Positions 20,335 through 28,744 of a DNA stretch of 64,000 nucleotides are shown here, in pieces. The notes under the pieces are model-generated. The model was not told where the DNA came from. It was given only the letters and a program-made list of their open reading frames with translations, and made no database searches. This stretch comes from Sulfitobacter sp. D7 (lineage in GTDB: Bacteria; Pseudomonadota; Alphaproteobacteria; Rhodobacterales; Rhodobacteraceae), in the NCBI RefSeq assembly GCF_003611275.1, contig NZ_CP020694.1, positions 2,790,001-2,854,000 on the forward strand. Direction: 5' to 3'. Every line of letters starts with the position of its first letter. The stretch's first letter is position 1. Position numbers and translations under genes: made by a program.

Positions 20335-21086
20335 CGCTCGAAATTCTCACATCCGATGCGCTTGCCCCTCTGCGGCACGGGTTCTTCACCCGCCGTGGCG
20401 GCGCGTCATCGGGAGTGTTTTCCGGGCTGAACTGCGGCAGCGGCAGCTCGGACCAGTCCGAGATTGTGCGCATCAACCGCGCCCGCGCTGCCGAGGCGAT
20501 GGGCCTGCCCGCTGACCACCTTGTCGGGGTGCATCAGGTCCACTCTGCCACCGTCGTCACCGTGACAGAACCTCGCGACGACAAGCCCCGCGCCGATGCG
20601 CTGGTGACCAAAACCCCCGGCATCGCCCTGTCGATCCTGACCGCCGACTGCCAGCCCGTGCTCTTTGCGGATGCGCAGGCCGGTGTGGTCGGCGCGGCCC
20701 ATGCGGGCTGGCGCGGCGCGCTTGATGGGATACTTGAGGCGACCGTCGATGCGATGGTTGATCTGGGCGCCACGCGCGAAAAGATCACTGCGGTGATCGG
20801 CCCCTCGATCAGCCAGCGCGCCTATGAGGTCGGGCCAGAGTTTCTTGACAACTTCATGAGCGCCGACCCAGAGTTTGCCCGTTACTTTGCCCAAGGCGAA
20901 GGTGACCGTCTGCATTTCGACTTGCCGGGCTTTGGCCTGAACCGTCTGCGCGCGGCGGGTGTGGGCCATGCGGAATGGACGCGGCATTGCACCTATGCCG
21001 ACGCCTCGCGATTCTATTCCTACCGGCGCACGACCCACGCCAAAGAGGCTGACTATGGCCGCCTGCTCTCGGCCATCACGCTCTGA
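20331..21086 (+). CDS. pgeF: Peptidoglycan editing factor PgeF / multicopper-oxidase-like YfiH
   Basis: A 251-residue YfiH-family zinc protein. Homologues act as purine nucleoside phosphorylase/adenosine deaminase-like enzymes and, in Escherichia coli, remove misincorporated L-serine from peptidoglycan precursors. Zinc ligands are recognisable in VGVHQVH, TADCQPVLF and AAHAGWRGAL, with HGFFTRRGGASSG at the N terminus. It is the last gene of the lgt-midA-pgeF operon, overlapping the previous stop by four bases. Roughly 270 bases of non-coding sequence follow it. Confidence 0.92.
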   Translation: MTLEILTSDALAPLRHGFFTRRGGASSGVFSGLNCGSGSSDQSEIVRINRARAAEAMGLPADHLVGVHQVHSATVVTVTEPRDDKPRADALVTKTPGIALSILTADCQPVLFADAQAGVVGAAHAGWRGALDGILEATVDAMVDLGATREKITAVIGPSISQRAYEVGPEFLDNFMSADPEFARYFAQGEGDRLHFDLPGFGLNRLRAAGVGHAEWTRHCTYADASRFYSYRRTTHAKEADYGRLLSAITL

Positions 21087-21356
21087 ACGGGGCGAGATTG
21101 GGGCGAGGGTCGCCAGTTTCATGCCGCATTACTGTCGCCAGACTGGACGTAATCGCATCCGGTTTGCTCAATTGTTTCCTGAGCTGGCGATAACTGTAGG
21201 ATTTTAAACACTTTATAGATTGTGGCCTACGCGCCCCAAAGCGCCCAACTTAGCCGTCAAATTCGCGCAAGTTTCTCACCAATCGTCAAAAACCGGCCCG
21301 ATTGCGCTGCGATAGTGAATGGAACGATGCCCGCATGACCGAAGAGGAACCGAGCC

Positions 21357-21500
21357 ATGAAAAAGAACCCGCGCTTCATCAAGTCCGTCGTCGAGACTGC
21401 TGCAAAGACGGACACCGTCATGCCATGGGCGCGTGGCGCGCGCCGCGCCGCCTTTATCGCAAAGCGCGCTGGCAACGCCCCGGTCCGCAAGACCGCCTGA
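21357..21500 (+). CDS. Small basic protein, 47 residues, unknown function
   Basis: A short gene read directly from the sequence: ATG at 21357 with GAGGA nine bases ahead and TGA at 21498. The product begins MKKNPRFIKSVVETAAK, continues through DTVMPWARGARRAAFIAK and ends VRKTA. It is strongly basic, has no membrane segment and looks helical with an Arg-Arg patch, so nucleic-acid or ribosome binding is conceivable. I recall similar short proteins in roseobacters but cannot verify that here. It is followed 44 bases later by a good terminator, so it is its own transcription unit. Reading frame, ribosome site and terminator together make chance unlikely. Confidence 0.72.
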   Translation: MKKNPRFIKSVVETAAKTDTVMPWARGARRAAFIAKRAGNAPVRKTA

Positions 21501-21544
21501 AAAGTTTCCCCCGGTACCGGCGCCAAAGCGTTCGGTACAAATGA

Positions 21545-21583
21545 ACGCCCCTCTGGACGTTGATTCGTCTCGGGGGGCGTTTT
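21545..21583 (+). terminator. Rho-independent terminator of the small basic protein gene
   Basis: Long imperfect stem: ACGCCCCTC pairs with GGGGGGCGT through one wobble, continuing inward as GGACG with CGTC-T around a TTGATT loop, then TTTT. It ends the 47-residue gene unit and precedes the Hint-domain gene. Confidence 0.85.
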
Positions 21584-21772
21584 CATGCAAATATGGCAGC
21601 CAAGAGCCGAGCCAAGAAACATACCGCGGTTTTAGCGGAAATTGGCGCGGGATGGGCTGTGAATATCCCGGATATTTTGACAATTCCGGCAGAACATGGC
21701 GAATTACCTGTCAGTCCGCGCCCAAAAGGGCCGCGTTCCGCCCCGCTGCGCCGGGTAGATAAGGGGTTTTGC

Positions 21773-22492
21773 ATGACACAGACCGCCGCCACCGATCTTG
21801 AAGTTCCGCCGCCTGCGCCAATGCGCAGCTATGAAGTTGCCGCCCTGCGCGCCGATGGTTCGCTCTATATCGGGCAAGACACTGCGCCCGCCGCGCCGCT
21901 TTTCGAATCCGCCTTTGCGGCCTTCGCCCGTGGGACGCTGATCCAGACGGTGCAGGGCGACATCGCCATTGAGGACCTTCAGCCCGGCGACATGATCAAT
22001 ACCTCATCGGGGGAACCGGCGCGATTGATCTGGATCGGGTCCAGCAGCTTCATCCCGGCGGACAGCGGGCGGCGGCTTTCGCTGCTCCGCATCATGCCCG
22101 ACAGTTTCGGAGAGGGGCGCCCCAGCTCGTTCCTCACCCTTGGTCCCGCCGCACGGGTGCTACAAACGCCGCCTCACCTGCGGGCAGAGGCGGGCAGCAC
22201 CCGTATGCTGACCCCGGTTCGCGCGTTTTTGGATGGGGTCAACGTGATTGAGGTCGCCCCGCCGACCCCGGTGCGCCTGTTCCATATCTGCCTGTCGCGC
22301 CATGCGGCGATCAAGGCAGGCGGGTTGGAGATGGAGACCTTTCACCCCGGTGCACAGGCTCTGCGCGACGCCGCGCCCAACCTTCGGGATCGGTTTCTGT
22401 CAATGTTTCCGCAGATCGCGCATGCGACGGATTTCGGCCCCCTCGCCCATCCCCGCGCGCCTGAAACCACAGAAGACAGCCCAAAGGACTGA
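21773..22492 (+). CDS. Hint-domain protein (Hedgehog/intein-like, Hint_2 type)
   Basis: A 239-residue protein with one Hint domain. The domain starts near residue 46 with FARGTLIQTVQGDIAIEDLQ and PGDMI, continues with the ARLIWIGSSSF strand and ends around residue 195 with the ETFHPGA-like segment; the usual first catalytic residue of inteins (Cys/Ser at a splice junction) is replaced by the sequence RGT. Proteins of this kind are common in Rhodobacteraceae, often as single domains without a recognisable passenger. Start chosen at the ATG preceded by AAGGGG; an extra 71 in-frame codons upstream cross the preceding terminator. Function unknown. Confidence 0.82.
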   Translation: MTQTAATDLEVPPPAPMRSYEVAALRADGSLYIGQDTAPAAPLFESAFAAFARGTLIQTVQGDIAIEDLQPGDMINTSSGEPARLIWIGSSSFIPADSGRRLSLLRIMPDSFGEGRPSSFLTLGPAARVLQTPPHLRAEAGSTRMLTPVRAFLDGVNVIEVAPPTPVRLFHICLSRHAAIKAGGLEMETFHPGAQALRDAAPNLRDRFLSMFPQIAHATDFGPLAHPRAPETTEDSPKD

Positions 22493-22493
22493 T

Positions 22494-22994
22494 TCAGGGC
22501 GCGGTCGACAGCCGCGCTTCCAGCACGTCGAAGGGCACGCCGGGATCATCCTTGGCCCCACGGATCACAAGGCTCGTCTTTACGCTTTCCACATTCGGCG
22601 TCGTCAGCAATTGCCCCGTGAGGAAGCTTTGAAAACTCGACAGGTCCGGCGCCACGCATTTCAGGATGAAATCAACCTCACCGTTGAGCATATGGCACTC
22701 GCGCACCAACGGCCAACCGCGACATTTCTCTTCAAAAGCGCTCAGATCGGCCTCGGCCTGACTGGCAAGTCCGACCATGGCGAAAACCTGCACCTCAAAG
22801 CCCAGTTCGCGCGCATCAACATCGGCGTGATAGCCTTTGATGTAGCCTTGTTCTTCCAAGGTGCGGACCCGGCGCAAACAGGGCGGCGCAGAGATGCCCA
22901 CGCGCTTGGCCAGTTCGACATTCGTCATCCGGCCATCCGATTGCAATTCGGCCAAGATCATCCGGTCGATCGGATCTAGTCGTGTACCCGCCAT
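22494..22994 (-). CDS. Lrp/AsnC-family transcriptional regulator
   Basis: A 166-residue feast/famine regulator. The N-terminal helix-turn-helix is clear (LDPIDRMILAELQSDGRMT, then ELAKRVGISAPPCLRRVRTLE at about residues 27-47), followed by the RAM ligand-binding domain (from about residue 70), which usually binds an amino acid and drives octamer formation. It is divergent from trxB with 216 bases between start codons. It ends one base beyond the Hint gene's stop. Such regulators often control a neighbouring or amino-acid metabolism gene; the target is unknown, trxB being the positional candidate. Confidence 0.9.
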   Translation of the reverse strand: MAGTRLDPIDRMILAELQSDGRMTNVELAKRVGISAPPCLRRVRTLEEQGYIKGYHADVDARELGFEVQVFAMVGLASQAEADLSAFEEKCRGWPLVRECHMLNGEVDFILKCVAPDLSSFQSFLTGQLLTTPNVESVKTSLVIRGAKDDPGVPFDVLEARLSTAP

Positions 22995-23210
22995 ATCATC
23001 CTCAGTGAATTTTCGATTCTTATAGCAGCCTGCGTGGTACGCGCAATAAAGTTTCACGCAGGCGCAATATTCTTTGTCTCACACCATCCAGCCGATCCAG
23101 CCGCCTGCTCACGCAAGCGTAATGGCAGGGCGGTGACGGTGGGGGTTTAACGGCTTCCCCGCTATCGCTATATGAGGCGGGCAATATCAATGACAGCCCG
23201 GGGGCGCCAG

Positions 23211-24215
23211 ATGGCCGAGACACGTAAAACCAAGGTACTGATCATCGGCTCCGGCCCTGCGGGCTACACCGCCGGGGTCTACGCGAGCCGCGCCATGCTG
23301 GAGCCGATCCTCGTTCAAGGGATTGAGCCCGGCGGCCAGCTGACCACCACCACCGAGGTCGAGAACTGGCCCGGCGACAGCGAGGTGCAAGGCCCCGACC
23401 TGATGATCCGCATGCAGGACCACGCCAAGGCGATGGGCACCGAGATCATCGGCGACATCATCACCGATCTTGACCTCTCAAGCCGCCCGTTCCACGCCAA
23501 AGGCGACAGCGGCACGACCTATGTCGCCGACGCTGTGATCCTTGCCACCGGTGCGCGGGCCAAATGGCTGGGGCTGGAGAGCGAGGAAAAGTTCAAAGGG
23601 TTCGGCGTCTCGGCCTGCGCCACTTGTGACGGCTTTTTCTACCGGGGCCAAGAGATTGTGGTGATCGGCGGCGGCAACACCGCCGTGGAAGAGGCGCTGT
23701 TTCTGACCAACTTCGCCTCCAAGGTCACGTTGATCCACCGCCGTGATGAGCTGCGCGCTGAGAAAATCCTGATCGACCGGCTGATGAAGAACCCCAAGAT
23801 CGAGCCGCTGTGGTTCCACGAGCTTGAGGAAGTCTATGGCACCGACAGCCCGCTGGGCGTCGAAGGTGTGAAGGTTAAACACGTTAAGACCGGCGAAATC
23901 ACTGATATCCCGGCCAAAGGTGTCTTTGTGGCCATCGGTCACGCGCCCTCGAATGAGTTGGTTAAGGACACGTTGGAAACCCACATGGGCGGCTATGTCG
24001 TGACCAAACCGGACAGCACCGAAACCTCTATTCCCGGCGTCTTTGCCGCGGGCGATCTGACGGACCACAAGTATCGCCAAGCGGTGACAAGCGCTGGCAT
24101 GGGCTGCATGGCCGCGCTGGAAGCTGAGCGTTTTCTGGCCGAAGTGGGCGATGTTGAGGGCAAAGACACCTCCCTTCCGCTTGGCTATGGGGCCGAAGTG
24201 AAGGAAGACGTTTAA
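23211..24215 (+). CDS. trxB: Thioredoxin reductase
   Basis: FAD/NADPH enzyme that keeps thioredoxin reduced. The 334-residue protein has the FAD motif IIGSGPAGYTAG (11-22), the redox-active CATC at 136-139, the NADPH-binding GGGNTAVEEA segment and a C-terminal FAAGDLTDHKYRQA. The ATG giving MAETRK was chosen because GGGGG precedes it and homologues start there; two earlier in-frame ATGs have no ribosome site. It is divergent from the Lrp/AsnC regulator and transcribed alone. No thioredoxin gene is nearby. Confidence 0.95.
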   Translation: MAETRKTKVLIIGSGPAGYTAGVYASRAMLEPILVQGIEPGGQLTTTTEVENWPGDSEVQGPDLMIRMQDHAKAMGTEIIGDIITDLDLSSRPFHAKGDSGTTYVADAVILATGARAKWLGLESEEKFKGFGVSACATCDGFFYRGQEIVVIGGGNTAVEEALFLTNFASKVTLIHRRDELRAEKILIDRLMKNPKIEPLWFHELEEVYGTDSPLGVEGVKVKHVKTGEITDIPAKGVFVAIGHAPSNELVKDTLETHMGGYVVTKPDSTETSIPGVFAAGDLTDHKYRQAVTSAGMGCMAALEAERFLAEVGDVEGKDTSLPLGYGAEVKEDV

Positions 24216-24408
24216 GTCAACCGAAGGCGCGGCGGAGATAATTCTGGTTTCCGCCGCCCTTGCACACCCGAATTGCAGGCCATCCCGAGATCGCGGGATA
24301 ACAGCCTTTAACGATACGATTCCCCCTAGAACTATAGACTTTTTACGCCTTTTGCAGCTATGGCAGCCAATACCGAAGCCGCCTGCCCCCTGAAGAAAAG
24401 TGATAGTT

Positions 24409-26121
24409 ATGATGCCTAGCAACCTGACGCCGATCCCCGAACTCTATGTCTCTTACGAGTCTGCGCAGAAACTGAAGATCGAAGCCGGCAATCTGGTGAG
24501 CCTTGATCTCACCCCGCGTCAGATCTGCGATCTGGAGCTTTTGATGAACGGCGGCTTCAACCCGCTCAAAGGTTTCCTGACCGAGGAAGACTATGACGGC
24601 GTGGTCGAGAATATGCGCCTGGCGGATGGCGCGCTTTGGCCCATGCCGATCAACCTCGACGTCAGCGAAGCCTTCGCCGAAAAGCTGGAACTGGGTCAGG
24701 ACATCGCCCTGCGCGACCAAGAGGGCGTGATCCTTGCGACCATGACCATCACCGACCGTTGGACCCCCAATAAGGCACGCGAGGCCGAGAAGGTCTTTGG
24801 CGCGGATGACGATGCGCATCCGGCGGTGAACTACCTGCACAATCAGGCCGGTAACGTCTATCTCGGCGGCCCGGTGACCGGCATCCAGCAGCCCGTGCAC
24901 TATGATTTCCGCGCGCGCCGCGACACGCCTAACGAGCTGCGCGCCTATTTCCGCAAGCTGGGCTGGCGCCGCGTCGTGGCCTTCCAAACCCGCAACCCGC
25001 TGCACCGCGCGCATCAGGAACTCACCTTCCGTGCCGCCCGTGAGGCGCAGGCCAACCTGCTGATCCATCCGGTCGTCGGCATGACCAAGCCCGGCGACGT
25101 CGATCACTTCACCCGCGTGCGCTGCTATGAGGCGGTGCTCGATAAATACCCTGCCGCCACCACCTCGATGAGCCTCTTGAACCTCGCCATGCGCATGGCT
25201 GGCCCGCGTGAGGCCGTCTGGCACGGGCTGATCCGCAAGAACCACGGCTGTACACACTTCATCGTCGGCCGCGACCACGCTGGCCCCGGCAAGAACTCCG
25301 CCGGCGAAGATTTCTATGGCCCCTATGATGCGCAGGATCTGTTCCGCGCGCATCAGGAGGAAATGGGCATCGAAATGGTCGATTTCAAACATATGGTCTG
25401 GGTGCAGGAACGCGCCCAATATGAGGCCATGGATGAGATCAAGGACAAAGACGATGTCACCATCCTGAACATCTCAGGCACCGAGTTGCGCCGCCGCCTG
25501 CGCGAAGGGCTGGAGATCCCCGAATGGTTCTCCTTCCCCGAGGTCGTCAAGGAACTGCGCCGCACCTCGCCGCCGCGCTCCAAACAGGGGTTCACCGTCT
25601 TCTTCACCGGTTTCTCCGGCTCGGGCAAATCCACCATCGCCAACGCGCTGATGGTCAAGCTGATGGAGATGGGCGGCCGCCCTGTGACGCTGCTGGACGG
25701 TGACATCGTGCGGAAAAACCTTTCCTCTGAGTTGGGCTTCTCCAAAGAGCACCGCGATCTGAACATCCGCCGCATCGGCTATGTCGCGTCAGAGATCACC
25801 AAGAACGGCGGCATCGCCATCTGTGCGCCGATCGCGCCCTATGCCACCACCCGTCGCGCGGTGCGTGAGGATGTGGAGAACTTCGGCGCCTTCGTAGAGG
25901 TCCATGTCGCGACCTCCATCGAAGAGTGCGAGCGCCGCGACCGCAAGGGGCTCTACAAGCTGGCGCGCGAAGGCAAGATCAAAGAGTTCACCGGCATTTC
26001 TGACCCCTACGACGTGCCGCAGAACGCCGAACTGGTGTTGGAAACCGAGAACGTCGAGGTCGACAACTGCGCGCATCAGGTGTTGCTGAAGCTCGAAAAC
26101 ATGGGGCTGATCGCGGGTTAA
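24409..26121 (+). CDS. sat/cysC: Bifunctional sulfate adenylyltransferase/adenylylsulfate kinase
   Basis: A fused enzyme of 570 residues that activates sulfate to APS and phosphorylates it to PAPS. The N-terminal ATP sulfurylase of the homo-oligomeric Sat type has QTRNPLHRAH at 193-202 and GRDHAGPG at 287-294; the C-terminal APS kinase has its P-loop GFSGSGKST at 401-409. It is unlike the GTPase-coupled CysND system. Starts possible at the tandem ATGs (24409, 24412) or a GTG just upstream; a purine-rich stretch precedes them. It provides PAPS for assimilation or sulfonation. Monocistronic with its own terminator. Confidence 0.95.
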   Translation: MMPSNLTPIPELYVSYESAQKLKIEAGNLVSLDLTPRQICDLELLMNGGFNPLKGFLTEEDYDGVVENMRLADGALWPMPINLDVSEAFAEKLELGQDIALRDQEGVILATMTITDRWTPNKAREAEKVFGADDDAHPAVNYLHNQAGNVYLGGPVTGIQQPVHYDFRARRDTPNELRAYFRKLGWRRVVAFQTRNPLHRAHQELTFRAAREAQANLLIHPVVGMTKPGDVDHFTRVRCYEAVLDKYPAATTSMSLLNLAMRMAGPREAVWHGLIRKNHGCTHFIVGRDHAGPGKNSAGEDFYGPYDAQDLFRAHQEEMGIEMVDFKHMVWVQERAQYEAMDEIKDKDDVTILNISGTELRRRLREGLEIPEWFSFPEVVKELRRTSPPRSKQGFTVFFTGFSGSGKSTIANALMVKLMEMGGRPVTLLDGDIVRKNLSSELGFSKEHRDLNIRRIGYVASEITKNGGIAICAPIAPYATTRRAVREDVENFGAFVEVHVATSIEECERRDRKGLYKLAREGKIKEFTGISDPYDVPQNAELVLETENVEVDNCAHQVLLKLENMGLIAG

Positions 26122-26144
26122 ACCGCTCGGCCTTCCTAGAATGG

Positions 26145-26171
26145 AAACGCAGCCCCTCGGGGCTGCGTTTT
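26145..26171 (+). terminator. Rho-independent terminator between sat/cysC and the PhzF gene
   Basis: Eleven-base-pair perfect stem (AAACGCAGCCC with GGGCTGCGTTT) around CTCG, with T residues following on the plus strand. The convergent PhzF-family gene ends ten bases further on. Confidence 0.9.
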
Positions 26172-26180
26172 GCGTTTGGG

Positions 26181-27059
26181 TCAGGCCGTTTCCGGCATGA
26201 AGACCTGCCCCGACATCACCACACGCCCCTGCCCCGCGACGCGCACCCCGGAGATCGCATCGCGGGGGCCCAGCACTTCGACCTCTGCCCGCCCCGGACG
26301 GCCCATGAGGTGCCCCTGTTCGGCGACAAATCGGGGGCTATCGATCAGCCCCCGCGCCCAGAGATAGGCCGCCATCGCGCCTGTTGCCGATCCGGTGAAA
26401 GGGTCTTCGGCGGGGCTGGGCGGGGCCAATAGCAGCCGCGCATAGGTATCGCCCGCCGAAGTTGCGCCGTCGAGTGTTACCCAAAAAGGCTCCATCATAT
26501 CGCTGTCTTGCCCCAGATGGGTGTTGTAATCCGCCAGCGCCCGGGGATCGAGTTTCAGCCTTTCCAGCGCCCTGCGGCTGCGCAAGACCGTGATGCAAAA
26601 GGGCAACCCGGTAGAGACCACCTGCGGCTGCCCGATGATATCGGCCGGTTCCAAACCGCCCACGTCTGCGACGAGATCAACAGGCACTTCGACCCCGAAA
26701 ACCGGCGCGATCTGGGTCATTGCGATCTGGGCACCGCGGACCTCTATCTCCACGATACCCGCGCCCGTCTCCAGCCGCAGCGGCCCTTCACCGATCAGCC
26801 CGCGATGGCGCAGGGCCGCGACGGTGGCGATGGTCGGATGGCCGGCAAAGGGTATCTCTCGGCTGGCGAGGTAGTATTTCACCTTGAAGTCTGCGATCTC
26901 GGACGGCCCTGTAAAGGTGCATTCTACCAAAGATGTCTCACGCACATAGGCCGTGCAAATGGCATCAGGCAGCACCGCCCCGCCATGCACCACGGCACAG
27001 CCGTTGCCCCCAAAGACCTGATCGGTGAAAGCATCCACCCAGTCGAAATCGAAATCCAT
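26181..27059 (-). CDS. PhzF-family isomerase/epimerase-like protein
   Basis: A 292-residue protein of the PhzF family, named for a phenazine-synthesis isomerase but mostly of unknown substrate. Features of the two-domain diaminopimelate-epimerase-like fold are FTDQVFGGNGCAVV near the N terminus, the catalytic glutamate region RETSLVECTF, the FAGHPTIAT loop and, in the second half, EDPFTGSATGAMAAYL. GGGAGCGGG precedes the ATG. Nothing nearby suggests phenazine synthesis. It is monocistronic, bounded by terminators on both sides. Confidence 0.9.
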   Translation of the reverse strand: MDFDFDWVDAFTDQVFGGNGCAVVHGGAVLPDAICTAYVRETSLVECTFTGPSEIADFKVKYYLASREIPFAGHPTIATVAALRHRGLIGEGPLRLETGAGIVEIEVRGAQIAMTQIAPVFGVEVPVDLVADVGGLEPADIIGQPQVVSTGLPFCITVLRSRRALERLKLDPRALADYNTHLGQDSDMMEPFWVTLDGATSAGDTYARLLLAPPSPAEDPFTGSATGAMAAYLWARGLIDSPRFVAEQGHLMGRPGRAEVEVLGPRDAISGVRVAGQGRVVMSGQVFMPETA

Positions 27060-27076
27060 ACGCCCGCTCCCAATAA

Positions 27077-27103
27077 CAAAAGGCCGCAGCGGACTGCGGC
27101 CTT
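27077..27103 (-). terminator. Rho-independent terminator of the hsp20-DUF1150 operon
   Basis: Ten-base-pair perfect stem (AAGGCCGCAG with CTGCGGCCTT) and, read on the minus strand, TTTTGTTATT after it. It separates the heat-shock pair from the PhzF gene downstream. Confidence 0.85.
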
Positions 27104-27138
27104 GCATCGGACTTAGCGTATCGTCGTGAATGTCGGCG

Positions 27139-27357
27139 TCAATGCACCATAACCGGGCGGTAGTCGTGTTCACGTGCCAGCGAAAATGCGAGCTTCTGAT
27201 CGCCAACCAGCGCCAATTGCTGCCCTTCGGCATCATGGACCGCATAGAGAAGTTCAAGCCCCTCGGCTTGATCACGCACTTCGCGCGGCAGATCAGCGAC
27301 AGCGATGGTTTTGACATAGACCATACGGTCATTTCCGTGGGTGATTGCGTCTTGCAT
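27139..27357 (-). CDS. DUF1150-family small protein
   Basis: A 72-residue protein of the DUF1150 family, found in alphaproteobacteria usually right after a small heat-shock protein gene, as here (four bases between them). The sequence AVHDAEGQQLALVGDQKLAFSLAREHD is the conserved core. There is no membrane segment or known catalytic motif. Co-transcription with the sigma-32-driven hsp20 suggests a heat-stress role, but the function has not been established to my knowledge. Confidence 0.85.
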   Translation of the reverse strand: MQDAITHGNDRMVYVKTIAVADLPREVRDQAEGLELLYAVHDAEGQQLALVGDQKLAFSLAREHDYRPVMVH

Positions 27358-27361
27358 GATG

Positions 27362-27775
27362 TTACCCCTTCTTGATCTTGATGGTTTGAACCACTGTTTC
27401 AGGCTTGGCGCGGGTCAGGTCGACATGCAGCAGACCATTCTCCATAACGGCTTCGCCCACATCGACCCCATCGGCCAGTACGAACGAGCGCTGAAACTGT
27501 CGCGCAGCGATCCCACGGTGCAAGAACACCCGGTCTTCGCCATCGTCAGACTGACGCCCACGGATCACGAGCTGTCTATCCTCAACTGTTATCGAGAGAT
27601 CCTGTTCCGAAAAACCCGCAACCGCCAGTGTGATCCGGTAGCTGTAATCAGAGGTCTGCTCGATGTTGAACGGCGGATAACCTTCGTTTCCGGCCTTGGC
27701 GCTGCGTTCCAGCACCCGTTCCAATTGTTCAAACCCCAGCATGTGAGGGTAAGAGGCAAGCGTTAGTTTCGTCAT
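27362..27775 (-). CDS. Small heat-shock protein, Hsp20/IbpA family
   Basis: An alpha-crystallin-domain holdase of 137 residues that binds unfolding proteins during heat stress. It shows the family N terminus (LGFEQLERVLER), the crystallin core from about residue 35 (YPPFNIEQTSDYSYRITLAV), the RQFQRSFVLADGV strand and ENGLLHVDL, with a short C-terminal tail. The ATG giving MTKLTLASY was chosen because AAGGA precedes it. It is driven by a sigma-32-type promoter 70 bases upstream and shares a transcript with the DUF1150 gene. Confidence 0.94.
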   Translation of the reverse strand: MTKLTLASYPHMLGFEQLERVLERSAKAGNEGYPPFNIEQTSDYSYRITLAVAGFSEQDLSITVEDRQLVIRGRQSDDGEDRVFLHRGIAARQFQRSFVLADGVDVGEAVMENGLLHVDLTRAKPETVVQTIKIKKG

Positions 27776-27844
27776 GCGACACGTCCTTATCAGGTCAAGC
27801 GACAGTGTTTCACAGGCCCCGCAACCGGCAACCCGTTGCATTGA

Positions 27845-27873
27845 ATATGGGGGGGCTTAAGCAGGGGCGCAAG
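27845..27873 (-). promoter_or_regulatory. Sigma-32 (RpoH) type heat-shock promoter of hsp20
   Basis: On the minus strand a -35 element CTTGCGC (27873-27867) and a -10 element CCCCATAT (27852-27845) are separated by 14 bases. Consensus RpoH promoters are CTTGAAA and CCCCATNT with 13-15 bases between. The -10 element matches perfectly and lies about 70 bases before the hsp20 start. Confidence 0.8.
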
Positions 27874-27938
27874 GGCTATGCCAAATGATCTCAAGCGCTT
27901 ATATTCAAGGTTCAGATGCCCAACGGAATCACCTACCC

Positions 27939-28163
27939 ATGAATGCCCCTACCGATCTGTCGATGAAAACGGATGAAGTGCTGCGTGTTGAACTTGAAGT
28001 CTTCCGACGGGAACATCGCGATCTGGATGACGCCATCCACGCTCTTGTTGAAAAAGGAACTGGCGATCAATTGACCCTGCAGCGGCTGAAAAAGCGCAAG
28101 CTGCGGCTCAAGGATCTTATCGCCCAGATCGAAGACCGCCTGACCCCCGATATCATCGCCTAA
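27939..28163 (+). CDS. DUF465/YdcH-family small protein
   Basis: A 74-residue predicted antiparallel helical hairpin of the DUF465 (YdcH) family. The hallmark is a charged coiled coil with EVFRREHRDLDDAIHALV, a short turn and LQRLKKRKLRLKDLIAQIEDRL. Function is unknown; family members are often found in pairs or near housekeeping genes. The ATG is at the point where MNAPTDLS begins; upstream in-frame codons overlap the hsp20 promoter region. It lies upstream of purE with a separate promoter between. Confidence 0.85.
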   Translation: MNAPTDLSMKTDEVLRVELEVFRREHRDLDDAIHALVEKGTGDQLTLQRLKKRKLRLKDLIAQIEDRLTPDIIA

Positions 28164-28195
28164 ACTTTGATCTCTGTTGCCTGCGGCAATCATCG

Positions 28196-28223
28196 TTGCC
28201 ACATGGGCCGGGATGGGTATAGT
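28196..28223 (+). promoter_or_regulatory. Predicted sigma-70 promoter of purEK
   Basis: TTGCCA (-35) and TATAGT (-10) with a 16-base spacer, ending 35 bases before the purE start codon. Confidence 0.6.
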
Positions 28224-28258
28224 GCGCGCTCTGATCCACCAAGAGAAGGCCCTGCGCA

Positions 28259-28744
28259 ATGACCACGCCCCCGGTTGGCATCATCATGGGGTCCCAGTCC
28301 GACTGGGCCACCATGCGCGAAGCAGCAACCCTGCTGGAAGAGCTTAACATCCCCTTTGAGGCGCGCATCGTATCTGCGCATCGCACGCCCGACCGGCTGT
28401 GGGACTATGGCAAAACGGCCGTCGACCGTGGCCTGCAAGTGATTATCGCAGGCGCTGGCGGTGCGGCGCATTTGCCGGGCATGATGGCCTCCAAAACCCG
28501 CGTGCCGGTGATTGGCGTGCCGGTGCAAACCAAAGCGCTGTCGGGTGTGGATTCGCTTTATTCCATCTTGCAGATGCCGCGTGGTTTTCCGGTCGCGACC
28601 ATGGCCATCGGTGCCGCAGGCGCGGCCAATGCGGCCTTGATGGCGGCGGGCATCCTTGCCTTGCAAGATGCGGAACTGGCCAAGCGGTTGGACGATTGGC
28701 GCGACGCGCTTAGCGCCTCAATCCCCGAGGTGCCGCATGACTGA
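28259..28744 (+). CDS. purE: 5-(carboxyamino)imidazole ribonucleotide mutase
   Basis: Class I PurE of 161 residues, converting N5-CAIR to CAIR in purine synthesis. The signature is complete: [13 protein letters not shown] at the N terminus, [13 protein letters not shown], and [17 protein letters not shown]. It overlaps purK by eight bases, so the two are translationally coupled, and the products act in sequence. Confidence 0.97.
   Translation: MTTPPVGIIMGSQSDWATMREAATLLEELNIPFEARIVSAHRTPDRLWDYGKTAVDRGLQVIIAGAGGAAHLPGMMASKTRVPVIGVPVQTKALSGVDSLYSILQMPRGFPVATMAIGAAGAANAALMAAGILALQDAELAKRLDDWRDALSASIPEVPHD

Noticed and set aside
21560..21772. N-terminal extension of the Hint-domain protein
   Set aside because: The extra 71 codons cross the upstream terminator and have no ribosome site; AAGGGG precedes the ATG at 21773.
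24229..24257. Terminator after trxB
   Set aside because: An eight-base-pair stem (GCGGCGGA with TCCGCCGC) exists, but its loop is 13 bases and no T run follows, so I did not call it.
28164..28258. 6S RNA gene upstream of purE
   Set aside because: 6S RNA lies near purEK in some alphaproteobacteria, but the gap here is 95 bases, too short for a 6S RNA, and reads as a promoter and leader.
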